Below are positions 43,670 through 53,100 of a stretch of 64,000 bases of DNA, in pieces. The notes under the pieces are model-generated. The model searched no databases. It was not told the DNA's origin and worked only from the letters and a program-made list of their open reading frames with translations. This DNA is from Flavobacterium alkalisoli (GTDB taxonomy: Bacteria > Bacteroidota > Bacteroidia > Flavobacteriales > Flavobacteriaceae), in NCBI RefSeq assembly GCF_008000935.1, contig NZ_CP042831.1, positions 3,906,001 through 3,970,000 on the forward strand. The letters are read 5' to 3'. A program made the translations under genes and the position numbers. Within the stretch, counting starts at the first letter, position 1, and each line of letters opens with the position of its first letter.

Positions 43670-45535
43670 GTGAACTATCTTTCAGTAGAAAACATATCAA
43701 AGTCTTTTGGCGAGCGTACTCTTTTTGACAATCTTTCTTTCGGGATAAACAAAGACCAGAAAATAGCCTTTGTTGCAAAAAACGGTACAGGAAAAACAAG
43801 CATCCTTAAAATAATTACGGGAGAAGACACTCCCGACACAGGACAGGTTGTTATACGTAAGGATATTAAGATGGCTTTCTTATCACAGGAACCCAATCTG
43901 GATCCTGAACTTACCATTGAGGAAAGCATATTTGCTTCAGACAACGATATACTGAAAGTTATAGAACAGTATGAAAAGGCGCTTGAAAACCCTGAAGACG
44001 AAGAGGCATACCAAAAAGCGTTTGAGCGCATGGACGCCAACAACGCATGGGATTTCGAAACCCAATACAAGCAAATCCTTTTTAAACTAAAAATGGAAGA
44101 CCTTAAGTTAAAGGTTAAAAATCTTTCGGGAGGGCAAAAAAAGCGCTTGGCTCTGGCTATAATCCTTATTAACAAGCCCGATCTTTTAATACTGGATGAG
44201 CCTACCAACCACCTGGACCTGGAAATGATTGAATGGCTTGAGAATTATTTCGCTAAAGAGAACATGACCCTGTTTATGGTAACGCACGACCGTTTCTTTT
44301 TAGAGCGTGTTTGTAATGAGATTATTGAGCTAGAACACGCAAAGCTATACCAGTACAAAGGAAACTACTCGTATTATCTTACTAAAAAAGAGGAAAGAAT
44401 AGCTGCCGAAAACGCCAGTATAGACAAAGCCAAAAATCTTTTCGTTAAAGAACTTGACTGGATGCGTCGTCAGCCAAAGGCAAGAACCACTAAGTCTAAA
44501 TCAAGACAGGACGACTTTTATGTAATTAAGGAAAAGGCTCATAGCCGCCGCAAAGACCACCAGATAGAGCTTGAAATAAACATGGAGCGCATGGGTAGCA
44601 AGGTTGTGGAACTACATAATGTTTCTAAAAAGTTTAAGGACAAAACCATACTGGATAACTTTAACTACAACTTTAAACGTGGCGAACGCATAGGCATAAT
44701 AGGTAAAAACGGTACCGGCAAATCCACCTTTCTTAATATACTTACACAAACCATACAGCCCGACAACGGTAAGGTTGTAATAGGCGAAACAATAAAACTG
44801 GGCTATTACACGCAGGCAGGTATCAACCCTAAGCCGGAACAAAAGGTGATAGATATTATTAAGGAGTTTGGCGAATACATTCCGCTTACAAAAGGAAGAA
44901 CAATATCGGCAGCACAGTTACTGGAGCGCTTTTTATTCGACCGTAAAAAACAATATGACTTTGTAGAGAAACTTAGCGGGGGCGAACTAAAACGCCTGTA
45001 TTTATGTACGGTACTTATACAAAACCCTAACTTCCTTATACTGGATGAACCTACAAATGACCTCGACATTGTAACCCTAAACGTACTGGAAGCATTCCTT
45101 TTAGATTATCCGGGATGTTTACTGGTTGTATCTCACGACCGTTACTTTATGGATAAGATTGTAGACCACCTGTTTGTTTTCCGTGGCGAAGGCGAGGTAG
45201 AAGACTTCCCGGGCAACTACAGCGATTTCCGTGCTTATGAAGACAGTGCCGAACCTGCAAAAGACGATGCAAAACCTGCAGCCGATAAAAAAGCATGGAA
45301 ACAAAATCAGGTAAAAACAGGACTTACCTTTAACGAACAGAAGGAATACCAGAAAATAGAAAAGGAAATTAAAGACCTTGAAAGGGAAAAAGAAGCCATC
45401 GAATTGCTTTTCTCTGAAGGTAAGGTAGCCGATGCCGACATCACCAAAAAAGCAGACGAACTTCAGGTTGTACTCAACAAGATTGATGAAAAAACCGAAC
45501 GTTGGTTTGAGTTAAGTGCTAAAATGGAAGAATAA
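43670..45535 (+). CDS. ABC-F family ATPase, Uup-like
   Basis: 621 residues with two full ATPase cassettes: Walker A AKNGTGKTS and GKNGTGKST, signatures LSGGQKKRLALA and LSGGELKRLYL, and Walker B LILDEPTNHLD and LILDEPTNDLD. The C-terminal coiled-coil (about 545-621, EQKEYQKIEKEIKDLEREKE) is characteristic of Uup. There are no membrane spans. ABC-F proteins act on the ribosome or, for Uup, on DNA ends and replication. The start is GTG, 16 bases after a clear -7 box. Confidence 0.93.
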   Translation: MNYLSVENISKSFGERTLFDNLSFGINKDQKIAFVAKNGTGKTSILKIITGEDTPDTGQVVIRKDIKMAFLSQEPNLDPELTIEESIFASDNDILKVIEQYEKALENPEDEEAYQKAFERMDANNAWDFETQYKQILFKLKMEDLKLKVKNLSGGQKKRLALAIILINKPDLLILDEPTNHLDLEMIEWLENYFAKENMTLFMVTHDRFFLERVCNEIIELEHAKLYQYKGNYSYYLTKKEERIAAENASIDKAKNLFVKELDWMRRQPKARTTKSKSRQDDFYVIKEKAHSRRKDHQIELEINMERMGSKVVELHNVSKKFKDKTILDNFNYNFKRGERIGIIGKNGTGKSTFLNILTQTIQPDNGKVVIGETIKLGYYTQAGINPKPEQKVIDIIKEFGEYIPLTKGRTISAAQLLERFLFDRKKQYDFVEKLSGGELKRLYLCTVLIQNPNFLILDEPTNDLDIVTLNVLEAFLLDYPGCLLVVSHDRYFMDKIVDHLFVFRGEGEVEDFPGNYSDFRAYEDSAEPAKDDAKPAADKKAWKQNQVKTGLTFNEQKEYQKIEKEIKDLEREKEAIELLFSEGKVADADITKKADELQVVLNKIDEKTERWFELSAKMEE

Positions 45536-45560
45536 TTCTAACCAAAAACTATATTATCTG

Positions 45561-45613
45561 TCATTTTGAGAGTAATACAATACCGTGAAAAAACTCTCGT
45601 TAAAGTGAAATGA
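45561..45613. repeat. Degenerate REP-like palindrome
   Basis: Outer TCATTT/AAATGA (45561-45566 with 45608-45613) and inner GAGAG/CTCTC arms. It resembles the element at 24144-24214 (TCATTT with a nested GAG/CTC palindrome) but has decayed. Confidence 0.4.
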
Positions 45614-45620
45614 TTTTTAT

Positions 45621-45628
45621 TAAATTTG
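45621..45628 (+). promoter_or_regulatory. -7 promoter box TAAATTTG
   Basis: Exact TAnnTTTG match that ends six bases before the ATG of the next gene, so the transcript would have almost no leader. Confidence 0.55.
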
Positions 45629-45634
45629 GGAACG

Positions 45635-46240
45635 ATGTCATACTTAGAATTTCTTTTAAAGTCTAAAAACGCACATGGGGTTCACTCCCCTTTTGTGTTT
45701 GATCTTGTTACCGATGGTTTTTATTTCGGCAAGAAAGTAAAAATCAGCAATAATAGTGTCAGCAATCAGGCACTAACTACCCTTTTTAAAACTATTAATC
45801 ATTTCAGGTCGTTTAAACTCGCCATTATGGGAGAAAATGCCCATGACATGACCGAAGCCATTCGTGAAGCGGGAGAAAAAACCAAAACACAAATATGGTT
45901 CTTCTCTCCTCTTGCGTCAGTACCGGGCGGACTGGACATGAGCGTAATTTGCGGACATGATAAACACACCATCCTTCCTGTATTTAATAAGCTTCTGGAC
46001 AACGTAGCCGAGAAAAATATCTTTGTACTTACAGATCCACATGCTACTCCTGAAAGGGAAGCTGCATGGGAAGCCATAAAAAAAGACCCAAATGTTACGG
46101 TCACGGTAGACACATATCATTTAGGCCTTATCTTTTTCCGTAAGGGACAGGCGAAACAACATTTCAACATACGCCCTTACCGTTCCTTTGCACTCGACCT
46201 TGTTTTAGGTGTTCGCAATTTATGGGGATTATTAGCTTAG
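45635..46240 (+). CDS. Degenerate class I methyltransferase-like protein
   Basis: 201 residues from MSYLEFLLKSKNAHGVHSPF. That N-terminus and the C-terminal WEAIKKDPNVTVTVDTYHLG and LIFFRKGQAKQHFNIRPY stretches match a Bacteroidetes family annotated as SAM-dependent methyltransferases. The glycine-rich SAM-binding motif I and the acidic motifs between are missing; the middle is shorter. It may have lost methyltransferase activity. A TTG nine bases upstream overlaps the -7 box and is not a sensible start. Its stop overlaps that of the convergent gene. Confidence 0.75.
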   Translation: MSYLEFLLKSKNAHGVHSPFVFDLVTDGFYFGKKVKISNNSVSNQALTTLFKTINHFRSFKLAIMGENAHDMTEAIREAGEKTKTQIWFFSPLASVPGGLDMSVICGHDKHTILPVFNKLLDNVAEKNIFVLTDPHATPEREAAWEAIKKDPNVTVTVDTYHLGLIFFRKGQAKQHFNIRPYRSFALDLVLGVRNLWGLLA

Positions 46241-46491
46241 TTTGTGCGCAATGCATGAGCAAGTTCTGCCTTGGTCATTTTGCTTCTTCCTTCAATTCCC
46301 ACTTTTTTCGCTTCTTCATAAAGGCTTTGCTTAGTGCGGTCTTCATATTTCTTTGCTTTACCGCCACGATGTTCGGCACCTTTGCTGTTAGCTATACGCG
46401 CCGACTTCTCCTTACTATAGCCTTTGTCTCTTAGTGCCTCATACTGGGCTTTATCCTTTACCTCAGGCCCTGGGCTTTTTCTTCCTGGCAT
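46237..46491 (-). CDS. Small basic protein with Rho-N/SAP-like C-terminus
   Basis: 84 residues, highly charged (KDKAQYEALRDKGYSKEKSA; AKKYEDRTKQSLYEEAKKVG) with a C-terminal KMTKAELAHALR helix like a Rho N-terminal/SAP motif. Such proteins occur widely as 'Rho termination factor' or plasmid-stabilisation-like entries and may bind nucleic acid. No function is proven. Its stop overlaps the last four bases of the convergent gene. Confidence 0.8.
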   Translation of the reverse strand: MPGRKSPGPEVKDKAQYEALRDKGYSKEKSARIANSKGAEHRGGKAKKYEDRTKQSLYEEAKKVGIEGRSKMTKAELAHALRTN

Positions 46492-46582
46492 AACTAAATT
46501 TTTTATGGTTTAACTACCTTAAAGGTATTAAACCACTAAACAAGAACACGTTAACCACCGGTTAAAGTATACCCAATAAAAA

Positions 46583-46610
46583 CAAAAAATGCCGGCTATT
46601 GCCGGCATTT
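46583..46610 (-). terminator. Terminator of the DUF6565-like lipoprotein gene
   Basis: AAATGCCGGC pairs with GCCGGCATTT around TATT, followed on the minus strand by a TTTTTTGTTTTT run. Confidence 0.9.
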
Positions 46611-46644
46611 CCACAAACACAAATTTATATAAAACCTTTACATA

Positions 46645-47310
46645 TTACTCTGCTGCTTCTTCTTTAGCCTCTTTGTTTTCTTCGCCTTTAGCAGTCATAC
46701 GCTCCCATTTAAATTTCGGAGCAAACTCTAATTTAAGCTTAGCAATTGCATTGTTGTCTTCAGAAGAAAGACCTTCTTTCTCAACAGTGTTTTTTCTTGC
46801 ATCAAGAGCCTCATACCAAACTTTAATCTGGTCAAAGTCTTCTCTTGAGTAAGTGTCTTTGTTTTTCTCAAAAGTATCTACAAAGTTTTGGTAAACACTA
46901 AGAATGTTGTCTTTGTTTACCCAGTCAAAGTTAAGATCGCTACCAACCATGTTGTTTGGACCGAAGTAAGATACTATAAGAGCATTACCCTGAGTTTCTT
47001 TTACAGTGTTTTGAGTCTCAGTTTTTACGTTTTCGTACTCTGTTTTAGAGTCGTTAATTCTTGTTTCAGCATTTTGGCTGTCTTTTGCATCAGCTAGCGC
47101 AGCTTCTGCTTCAGCAAGTCTTGCATTGTATTCTGCATCAATTGCTTCCCAGTTAGACGTTCTTTCTGTAGCATCAAGACGGCTTATTGAGTCAACATAA
47201 GATTCATAACGGTCAATGTTTTGTTCCGCCATTTGCTCAGTATCCGTTTTACATGATGTCATACCTGCTGCGATTAAAGCAGCTCCTAATAATAGATTCA
47301 ATCTTTTCAT
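46645..47310 (-). CDS. Lipoprotein with coiled-coil (DUF6565-like)
   Basis: 221 residues. The lipobox AAGMTSC makes Cys 20 the lipidated residue. Residues 25-105 are coiled-coil rich (NIDRYESYVDSISRLDATER; YNARLAEAEAALADAKDSQN), 106-200 form a compact domain (NALIVSYFGPNNMVGSDLNF; FDQIKVWYEALDARKNTVEK) and the tail is acidic (GEENKEAKEEAAE). The family is found in Flavobacteriia, is well expressed by its codon use, and is functionally unassigned. Monocistronic. Confidence 0.8.
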   Translation of the reverse strand: MKRLNLLLGAALIAAGMTSCKTDTEQMAEQNIDRYESYVDSISRLDATERTSNWEAIDAEYNARLAEAEAALADAKDSQNAETRINDSKTEYENVKTETQNTVKETQGNALIVSYFGPNNMVGSDLNFDWVNKDNILSVYQNFVDTFEKNKDTYSREDFDQIKVWYEALDARKNTVEKEGLSSEDNNAIAKLKLEFAPKFKWERMTAKGEENKEAKEEAAE

Positions 47311-47341
47311 AGTCGTTTTGATTATTTGTTACTTGATAGAT

Positions 47342-47349
47342 CAAAGGTA
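47342..47349 (-). promoter_or_regulatory. -7 promoter box TACCTTTG
   Basis: Exact TAnnTTTG on the minus strand, 31 bases upstream of the lipoprotein ATG. Confidence 0.65.
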
Positions 47350-47453
47350 ACTGCATGTTTACGACAATTCAAAATTTTAGCTAAATTATTAAGAATAGTT
47401 TAATACACTTAAACAGTTTATTAAGATTTTTAAGAAATAGTTAACGGAATTAT

Positions 47454-47542
47454 AGTCGAAAGTCGGAAGGATTTAAAGTCTAGGAATAGGTATAATAATC
47501 TGATAAGCCTTAACAGACTTTAGACTTTACAAACTTTCGACT
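47454..47542. repeat. Bipartite inverted repeat
   Basis: AGTCGAAAGT (47454-47463) pairs with ACTTTCGACT (47533-47542), and AAAGTCTA (47475-47482) with TAGACTTT (47521-47528). The two arms are separated by 11 and 4 unpaired bases. It fills the gap after the DUF4833 gene and may be a dispersed repeat or a long terminator-like structure. Confidence 0.65.
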
Positions 47543-47548
47543 TTAAGT

Positions 47549-48067
47549 TTATTTGCTGATGTACATAATTTCGGTAAGCTTCTTTTTGGTTTTTAAGTCC
47601 TTACCGTAAAATTCAATTTTAGAAACCCCTGTACCAAGGGCATTGCAGTGTAAAAACATTCTTTCCAGCTGGATATCCTTACCGTTTATGTTTACGGTAA
47701 CTACAGGATGCCCGGAATGAAGTGCCAGCGTAAGTGTTTTTTCGGGATAGGCAGCCAGTGTGAATTCAAAACGGTTCTCGCTCACCCTGTTAAAGGTAAT
47801 ACCATAAGCCATTTTACGTTGCAGTGCGGTAAGCTCCTCACGGGTACCGTCCTTTTTGTAGTCTATCTGATATACATCTATAGGATCGGAATCATTAATA
47901 CGTGTGCTGCTGCTAAAATTAGCATCATATACATAGGTATTATGATTCTTACTGTGCTGAATGTAAAAAAGGCGTTTATGAGTATCAGGAGGTTCAGGAT
48001 AGCCCTCCTGTGCCAGGCAAGCCGGCATGCTAATAATGAAGAGTATGATTAGCAATTGATTTTTCAT
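47549..48067 (-). CDS. DUF4833 secreted protein
   Basis: 172 residues. A signal peptide ends at ACLAQ (residue 20). The mature part (KRLFYIQHSKNHNTYVYDAN; YQIDYKKDGTREELTALQRK; LQRKMAYGITF) matches DUF4833, a family of about this length found in bacteria with outer membranes, with no known function. It is probably periplasmic. Monocistronic. Confidence 0.82.
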   Translation of the reverse strand: MKNQLLIILFIISMPACLAQEGYPEPPDTHKRLFYIQHSKNHNTYVYDANFSSSTRINDSDPIDVYQIDYKKDGTREELTALQRKMAYGITFNRVSENRFEFTLAAYPEKTLTLALHSGHPVVTVNINGKDIQLERMFLHCNALGTGVSKIEFYGKDLKTKKKLTEIMYISK

Positions 48068-48294
48068 ATACTGATTGTCAACACTATAAATATAGTAAAA
48101 ATTTTGTTAGACAGGCAGTTTATGTAAAGAAATTGTAAAGTTGCAGGCTTTGATAAATATTTTTTATTTCACTATTTGCACTTTAAACAAAACCAACACA
48201 CATGTCAAAATATAAAAAAACTACATAATAAACTAAACACACCTTTTCATCATTCCAACAAAAATTCCTTACTTTTAAGCCTCAAAATAAAAGT

Positions 48295-48996
48295 ATGGCA
48301 CAACCAATTATCGATATAAAAGGTATTACAAGAAATTTTCCGTTGGGTAACGAAGTTGTAAAAGTTTTAAAAGGTATAGACCTAACTATAGAAAAAGGTG
48401 AATATGTAGCACTAATGGGGCCGTCGGGTTCGGGTAAATCTACCCTAATGAACCTGTTGGGCTGTCTTGACACCCCTACCGGAGGCACCTATATCCTTAA
48501 CGGAAAAGACGTAAGCCAGATGACCGATAACGAGTTGGCCGAAATACGCAACAAGGAAATAGGCTTTGTTTTTCAAACCTTTAACCTTTTACCAAGAACC
48601 ACAGCACTGGATAATGTAGCCCTGCCTATGGTATATGCCGGTTATAAAAAACCCGAGCGTACCCAACGCGCCACACAGGTACTTACACAGGTAGGCCTTG
48701 ACGACCGGATGGACCACAAACCCAACCAGCTTTCGGGAGGTCAGCGTCAAAGGGTAGCCGTAGCACGTGCCTTGGTTAATCACCCTTCTATCATCCTTGC
48801 CGATGAGCCTACAGGTAACCTGGACAGTAAAACATCCATAGAGATCATGAAGCTTTTTAACGAGATACATGCAAACGGCAATACGGTTATATTAGTAACC
48901 CACGAAGAGGATATTGCTGCCTACGCCCACAGGGTAATACGCCTTAGGGATGGTGTGATAGAAAGCGACAGGGTAAATCCTAATCCGCACAGGTAA
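48295..48996 (+). CDS. LolD/MacB-type ABC transporter ATP-binding protein
   Basis: 233 residues. Walker [10 protein letters not shown], the Q-loop in [18 protein letters not shown], the signature [15 protein letters not shown] and Walker [12 protein letters not shown], ending in a tail typical of the MacB/LolD subfamily. It would power a FtsX-like permease that moves lipoproteins, peptides or drugs out of the inner membrane. No permease gene is next to it, so the partner is encoded elsewhere. Confidence 0.92.
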   Translation: MAQPIIDIKGITRNFPLGNEVVKVLKGIDLTIEKGEYVALMGPSGSGKSTLMNLLGCLDTPTGGTYILNGKDVSQMTDNELAEIRNKEIGFVFQTFNLLPRTTALDNVALPMVYAGYKKPERTQRATQVLTQVGLDDRMDHKPNQLSGGQRQRVAVARALVNHPSIILADEPTGNLDSKTSIEIMKLFNEIHANGNTVILVTHEEDIAAYAHRVIRLRDGVIESDRVNPNPHR

Positions 48997-49041
48997 TTGT
49001 AAGTGATCAGTATTTTAATCAATCCATCACTCAAAAGTAAA

Positions 49042-49078
49042 ACTTAGCGACTAAGCTACTTAGAAACTCAGCAACTTT
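49042..49078 (+). repeat. Degenerate 8-bp tandem repeat
   Basis: ACTTAGCG, ACTAAGCT, ACTTAGAA, ACTCAGCA and ACTTT follow one another in an exact 8-base rhythm. This is a small array just upstream of the adenosyltransferase gene; similar ACTTAG-rich arrays occur in flavobacterial intergenic DNA (recalled). Confidence 0.5.
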
Positions 49079-49086
49079 AATACAAA

Positions 49087-49659
49087 ATGAAAGTATATAC
49101 TAAAACAGGAGACAAAGGTACCACAGCACTTTTTGGCGGTACACGCGTACCTAAACATCATATAAGAATAGAAAGCTACGGTACTGTAGACGAACTTAAC
49201 TCACACATTGGGCTTATCCGCGATCAGGATATGAACCCGCTTTATAAGAAAGTACTGGAGCGCATACAGGACAGGCTGTTTACTTTAGGTGCCATATTGG
49301 CAACAGACCCCGAGAAATCGATCCTGAAAAACGGAAAAGAAAGACTTAATATCCCTAAAATTACAGAAGCCGACATTCAACTGCTTGAAAATGAGATAGA
49401 CTTAATGGACAGCCAGCTGCCACCTATGACGCATTTTGTGCTTCCGGGCGGGCACACCACCGTGTCATATTGTCACATTGCACGTTGTGTTTGCCGTCGT
49501 GCAGAGCGACTTTCGGTACATTTACACGAACTGGAACCTACAGATGAGATGGTTTTGACATACTTAAACCGACTTTCTGACTACCTTTTTGTACTGGCAC
49601 GAAAGTTGTCCCATGATTTACAGGCCGACGAAGTGAAGTGGATACCAGAAAAGTATTAG
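49087..49659 (+). CDS. PduO-type cob(I)yrinic acid a,c-diamide adenosyltransferase
   Basis: 190 residues. The ATP-binding N-terminus TGDKGTTALFGGTRVPKH and the RCVCRRAERLSV helix near the C-terminal end are the PduO signatures. It converts cobalamin to adenosylcobalamin, the cofactor of methylmalonyl-CoA mutase, whose accessory GTPase gene (meaB) is in this window, though not adjacent. Typical length for the family. Confidence 0.94.
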   Translation: MKVYTKTGDKGTTALFGGTRVPKHHIRIESYGTVDELNSHIGLIRDQDMNPLYKKVLERIQDRLFTLGAILATDPEKSILKNGKERLNIPKITEADIQLLENEIDLMDSQLPPMTHFVLPGGHTTVSYCHIARCVCRRAERLSVHLHELEPTDEMVLTYLNRLSDYLFVLARKLSHDLQADEVKWIPEKY

Positions 49660-49781
49660 TTTGCCAAAGGGTTAAAACAGTAAAGAGATACAAAGCAGGT
49701 CTAAAAAAGCCCTTTTGAGTACCTATATAAGACACCCGAAAAACGTTCTTAACTTTTTACAGAAAATAAACATAATTTTAC

Positions 49782-49812
49782 TTGACTTTTTCAGTAGAAA
49801 ATTTATTTTTGC
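49782..49812 (+). promoter_or_regulatory. Promoter of the DUF2795 gene (-33 TTGAC and -7 TATTTTTGC)
   Basis: TTGAC at 49782-49786 and TATTTTTGC at 49804-49812 with 17 bases between. Both elements are consensus-like, giving one of the clearest promoters here. It is 22 bases upstream of the ATG. Confidence 0.75.
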
Positions 49813-49834
49813 ATAAAATTAAATCGTTTAGAAG

Positions 49835-50056
49835 ATGTATTGGACATTAGAATTAGCATCCTATTTAAGTGATGCCCCGTGGCCGGCTACTAAAGATGAG
49901 CTAATTGATTACGCCATCAGAACAGGTGCACCTCTTGAGGTAGTAGAAAACCTGCAATCTATCGAAGATGAAGGAGAAATCTACGAATCGATGGAAGAAA
50001 TATGGCCGGATTATCCGACAGACGAAGATTATCTTTGGAACGAGGATGAATACTAG
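49835..50056 (+). CDS. DUF2795 protein
   Basis: 73 residues, acidic, starting MYWTLELASYLSDAPWPATK with the DUF2795 helix pattern (ELIDYAIRTGAPLEVVENLQ). Small one-domain members occur in many bacteria, possibly nucleic-acid-associated; no function is established. It has its own promoter and terminator and lies just before secA. Confidence 0.88.
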   Translation: MYWTLELASYLSDAPWPATKDELIDYAIRTGAPLEVVENLQSIEDEGEIYESMEEIWPDYPTDEDYLWNEDEY

Positions 50057-50074
50057 GAAAAATAAATTCAATTG

Positions 50075-50103
50075 AAAAGTCTCTTCTTGAGGCTTTTTTT
50101 TTG
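50075..50103 (+). terminator. Terminator of the DUF2795 gene
   Basis: AAAAGTCTC pairs with GAGGCTTTT (one T-G) around TTCTT and is followed by a T run. Confidence 0.85.
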
Positions 50104-50105
50104 GT

Positions 50106-50113
50106 TAAATTTG
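50106..50113 (+). promoter_or_regulatory. secA -7 promoter box TAAATTTG
   Basis: Exact TAnnTTTG directly after the preceding terminator, 38 bases before the chosen secA ATG. Confidence 0.65.
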
Positions 50114-50151
50114 TACCTAAGCATAGACAAATAAAAAGTAATTATATAATA

Positions 50152-53100
50152 ATGAGTTTAATAAACAGCATTTTAAAAGCCTTTGTAGGTGATAAATCGC
50201 AAAAGGACATAAAGGCTATCCAGCCTTTAATAAGTAAGAGCAAGACTTACGAACAGGCTTTGTCGCAGCTTTCTAACGACGAGCTTAGAGCCAAGACTAT
50301 CTATTTTAAAGATATGATTCGCGAAGCCCGTGCCGATAAAGACGCTAAAATAGCTTCATATCAGCAGGAAGTTGAGAAAACAGAAGACATTGATGCAAGA
50401 GAAGATATTTATGCATCTATAGATGCTCTTGAAAAAGAAGCATACGATATTAGTGAGAAAGTATTAATGGACATACTGCCGGAAGCGTTTGCAGTAGTTA
50501 AGGAAACGGCTCGCCGCTTTAAAGAGAACAGTACTATTACGGTTAAGGCTACTCCTAAGGATATTGAGTTCTCGGCTACCAAACCATACATCACTATAGA
50601 AGGTGATAACGCATTATGGTCTAATACATGGAATGCAGCAGGTAAGGAAATTACCTGGGACATGATTCACTACGATGTACAGCTGATAGGTGGTATAGTA
50701 CTGCACCAGGGTAAGATTGCAGAGATGCAAACGGGTGAAGGTAAAACCCTTGTGGCTACCCTTCCGCTTTACCTTAACGCACTTACAGGAAACGGTGTTC
50801 ACCTTGTAACCGTAAACGACTACCTTGCAAGAAGGGATAGTACCTGGAAAGCGCCTTTATTTGAGTTCCATGGTATGACAGTTGACTGTATAGACAACCA
50901 CCAGCCCAACTCTGAAGGAAGAAGAAAAGCTTATGCTGCCGATATTACTTATGGTACAAACAACGAATTTGGTTTTGACTACCTAAGGGACAACATGGCA
51001 CACTCGCCAAACGATCTTGTACAAAGAAAACACAACTTTGCCATTGTCGATGAGGTCGACTCGGTATTAGTGGATGACGCACGTACGCCGCTTATTATCT
51101 CTGGTCCGGTTCCTCAGGGAGACCGTCACGAGTTTAATGAGCTTAAACCTAAAGTAGATAATCTTTATAACTTACAGCGTACTTTAATAAACGGTGTTTT
51201 AGCTGAGGCTAAAAAACTTATTAAAGAAGGTAACACTAAAGAAGGTGGTTTCCTTTTATTAAGAGCGCACCGTGGTTTACCTAAAAACAAGGCCCTTATT
51301 AAGTTTTTAAGTGAGGAAGGTGTAAAACAGCTGCTTCAAAAAACTGAAAATCATTACATGCAGGACAACAACCGTGAAATGCATAAAATTGATGAGGCAC
51401 TTTACTTTGTAATTGAAGAGAAAAACAATCAGGTAGAGCTTACCGATAACGGTATTCAGTTCCTTTCTCAGGATACTGACAAGGATTTCTTTATCCTTCC
51501 GGATATTGGTACTGCGATTGCCAACATAGAAAAACAAAAGCTTTCTAAAGACGATGAAGCGGAAGCTAAAGAAGAGCTTTTCAAAGACTTTACTATTAAG
51601 AGTGAGCGTATTCATACGCTAACTCAGCTATTAAAAGCTTATACCCTGTTTGAAAAAGATGTTGAGTATGTAATCATGGACAACAAGATCATGATTGTAG
51701 ACGAGCAGACAGGCCGTATTATGGATGGAAGACGTTATTCTGACGGTTTACACCAGGCTATTGAGGCTAAAGAGAACGTTAAGATTGAAGCAGCTACGCA
51801 AACATTTGCTACCATTACGCTTCAAAACTACTTCAGGATGTACAACAAGCTTGGAGGTATGACGGGTACTGCCGTTACCGAAGCAGGCGAGTTTTGGGAA
51901 ATATACAAATTGGACGTTGTTGAAATTCCAACAAACAGGCCAATTGCACGTAAAGACCAGCATGACCTTATTTACCGTACAATGCGTGAGAAGTTTAATG
52001 CCGTTATTGAAGATGTAACGCAACTTTCTAATGCAGGAAGGCCTGTACTTATCGGTACTACATCGGTAGAGATCTCTGAGTTATTAAGCCGTATGCTTAA
52101 GATGAGAAATGTACCTCACAATGTACTGAACGCGAAACTTCATAAAAAAGAGGCAGAAATTGTTGCCGAAGCAGGTAAACCGGGCGTAGTGACCATTGCT
52201 ACTAACATGGCAGGTCGTGGTACCGATATTAAGCTTACTCCGGAAGTAAAAGCTGCTGGTGGTTTAGCAATTATAGGTACAGAGCGTCACGATTCAAGAC
52301 GTGTTGACAGACAGCTTCGCGGTCGTGCAGGACGTCAGGGAGACCCTGGAAGCTCACAGTTCTATGTATCTCTTGAAGATAACCTGATGCGTTTATTCGG
52401 TTCTGAAAGGGTTGCTAAGATCATGGACAGAATGGGACTTAAAGAGGGTGAGGTTATTCAGCACTCAATGATGACCAAGTCTATTGAGCGTGCACAGAAA
52501 AAAGTGGAAGAAAACAACTTTGGTGTACGTAAACGGCTTCTTGAGTATGACGACGTTATGAACGCACAACGTGAAGTGGTTTACAAACGCAGAAGACACG
52601 CATTGTTTGGAGAAAGACTTAAAGTGGATATCGCAAACATGATGTATGATGTTGCCGAAGTTATCTCTGAAAACAACAAACTGTCTAACGACTTTAAAAA
52701 CTTTGAATTTGAATTAATCCGTAACTTCTCTATAAGTTCTCCGGTTAGCGAATCTGAATTTGCTAAACTAAGCGCAAGAGATATTACAGGAAAAGTATAT
52801 AAAGCGGCTAGCCAGGCTTACCATGATAAAAACGAGCGTAACGCTGCAGAAGCTTTTATAGTTATTAAAAACGTATATGAGAACAACGAAGGCCAGTATG
52901 AGCGTATCGTAGTTCCGTTTACAGATGGTGTTAAATCGCTTAACGTGGTTACTAACCTTGAAAAAGCTTACCAGTCTGAAGGTAAAACGCTAATCAACGA
53001 TTTCGAGAAAAACATTACTCTTGCTATTGTTGACGAAGCATGGAAAAAACACCTTCGCAAAATGGACGAGCTTAAGCAATCGGTACAGCTTGCGGTTCAC

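Noticed and set aside
43675..44208. 177-residue frame opposite the ABC-F gene
   Set aside because: Antisense to the well-conserved first ATPase cassette; composition is typical of a complement-strand shadow.
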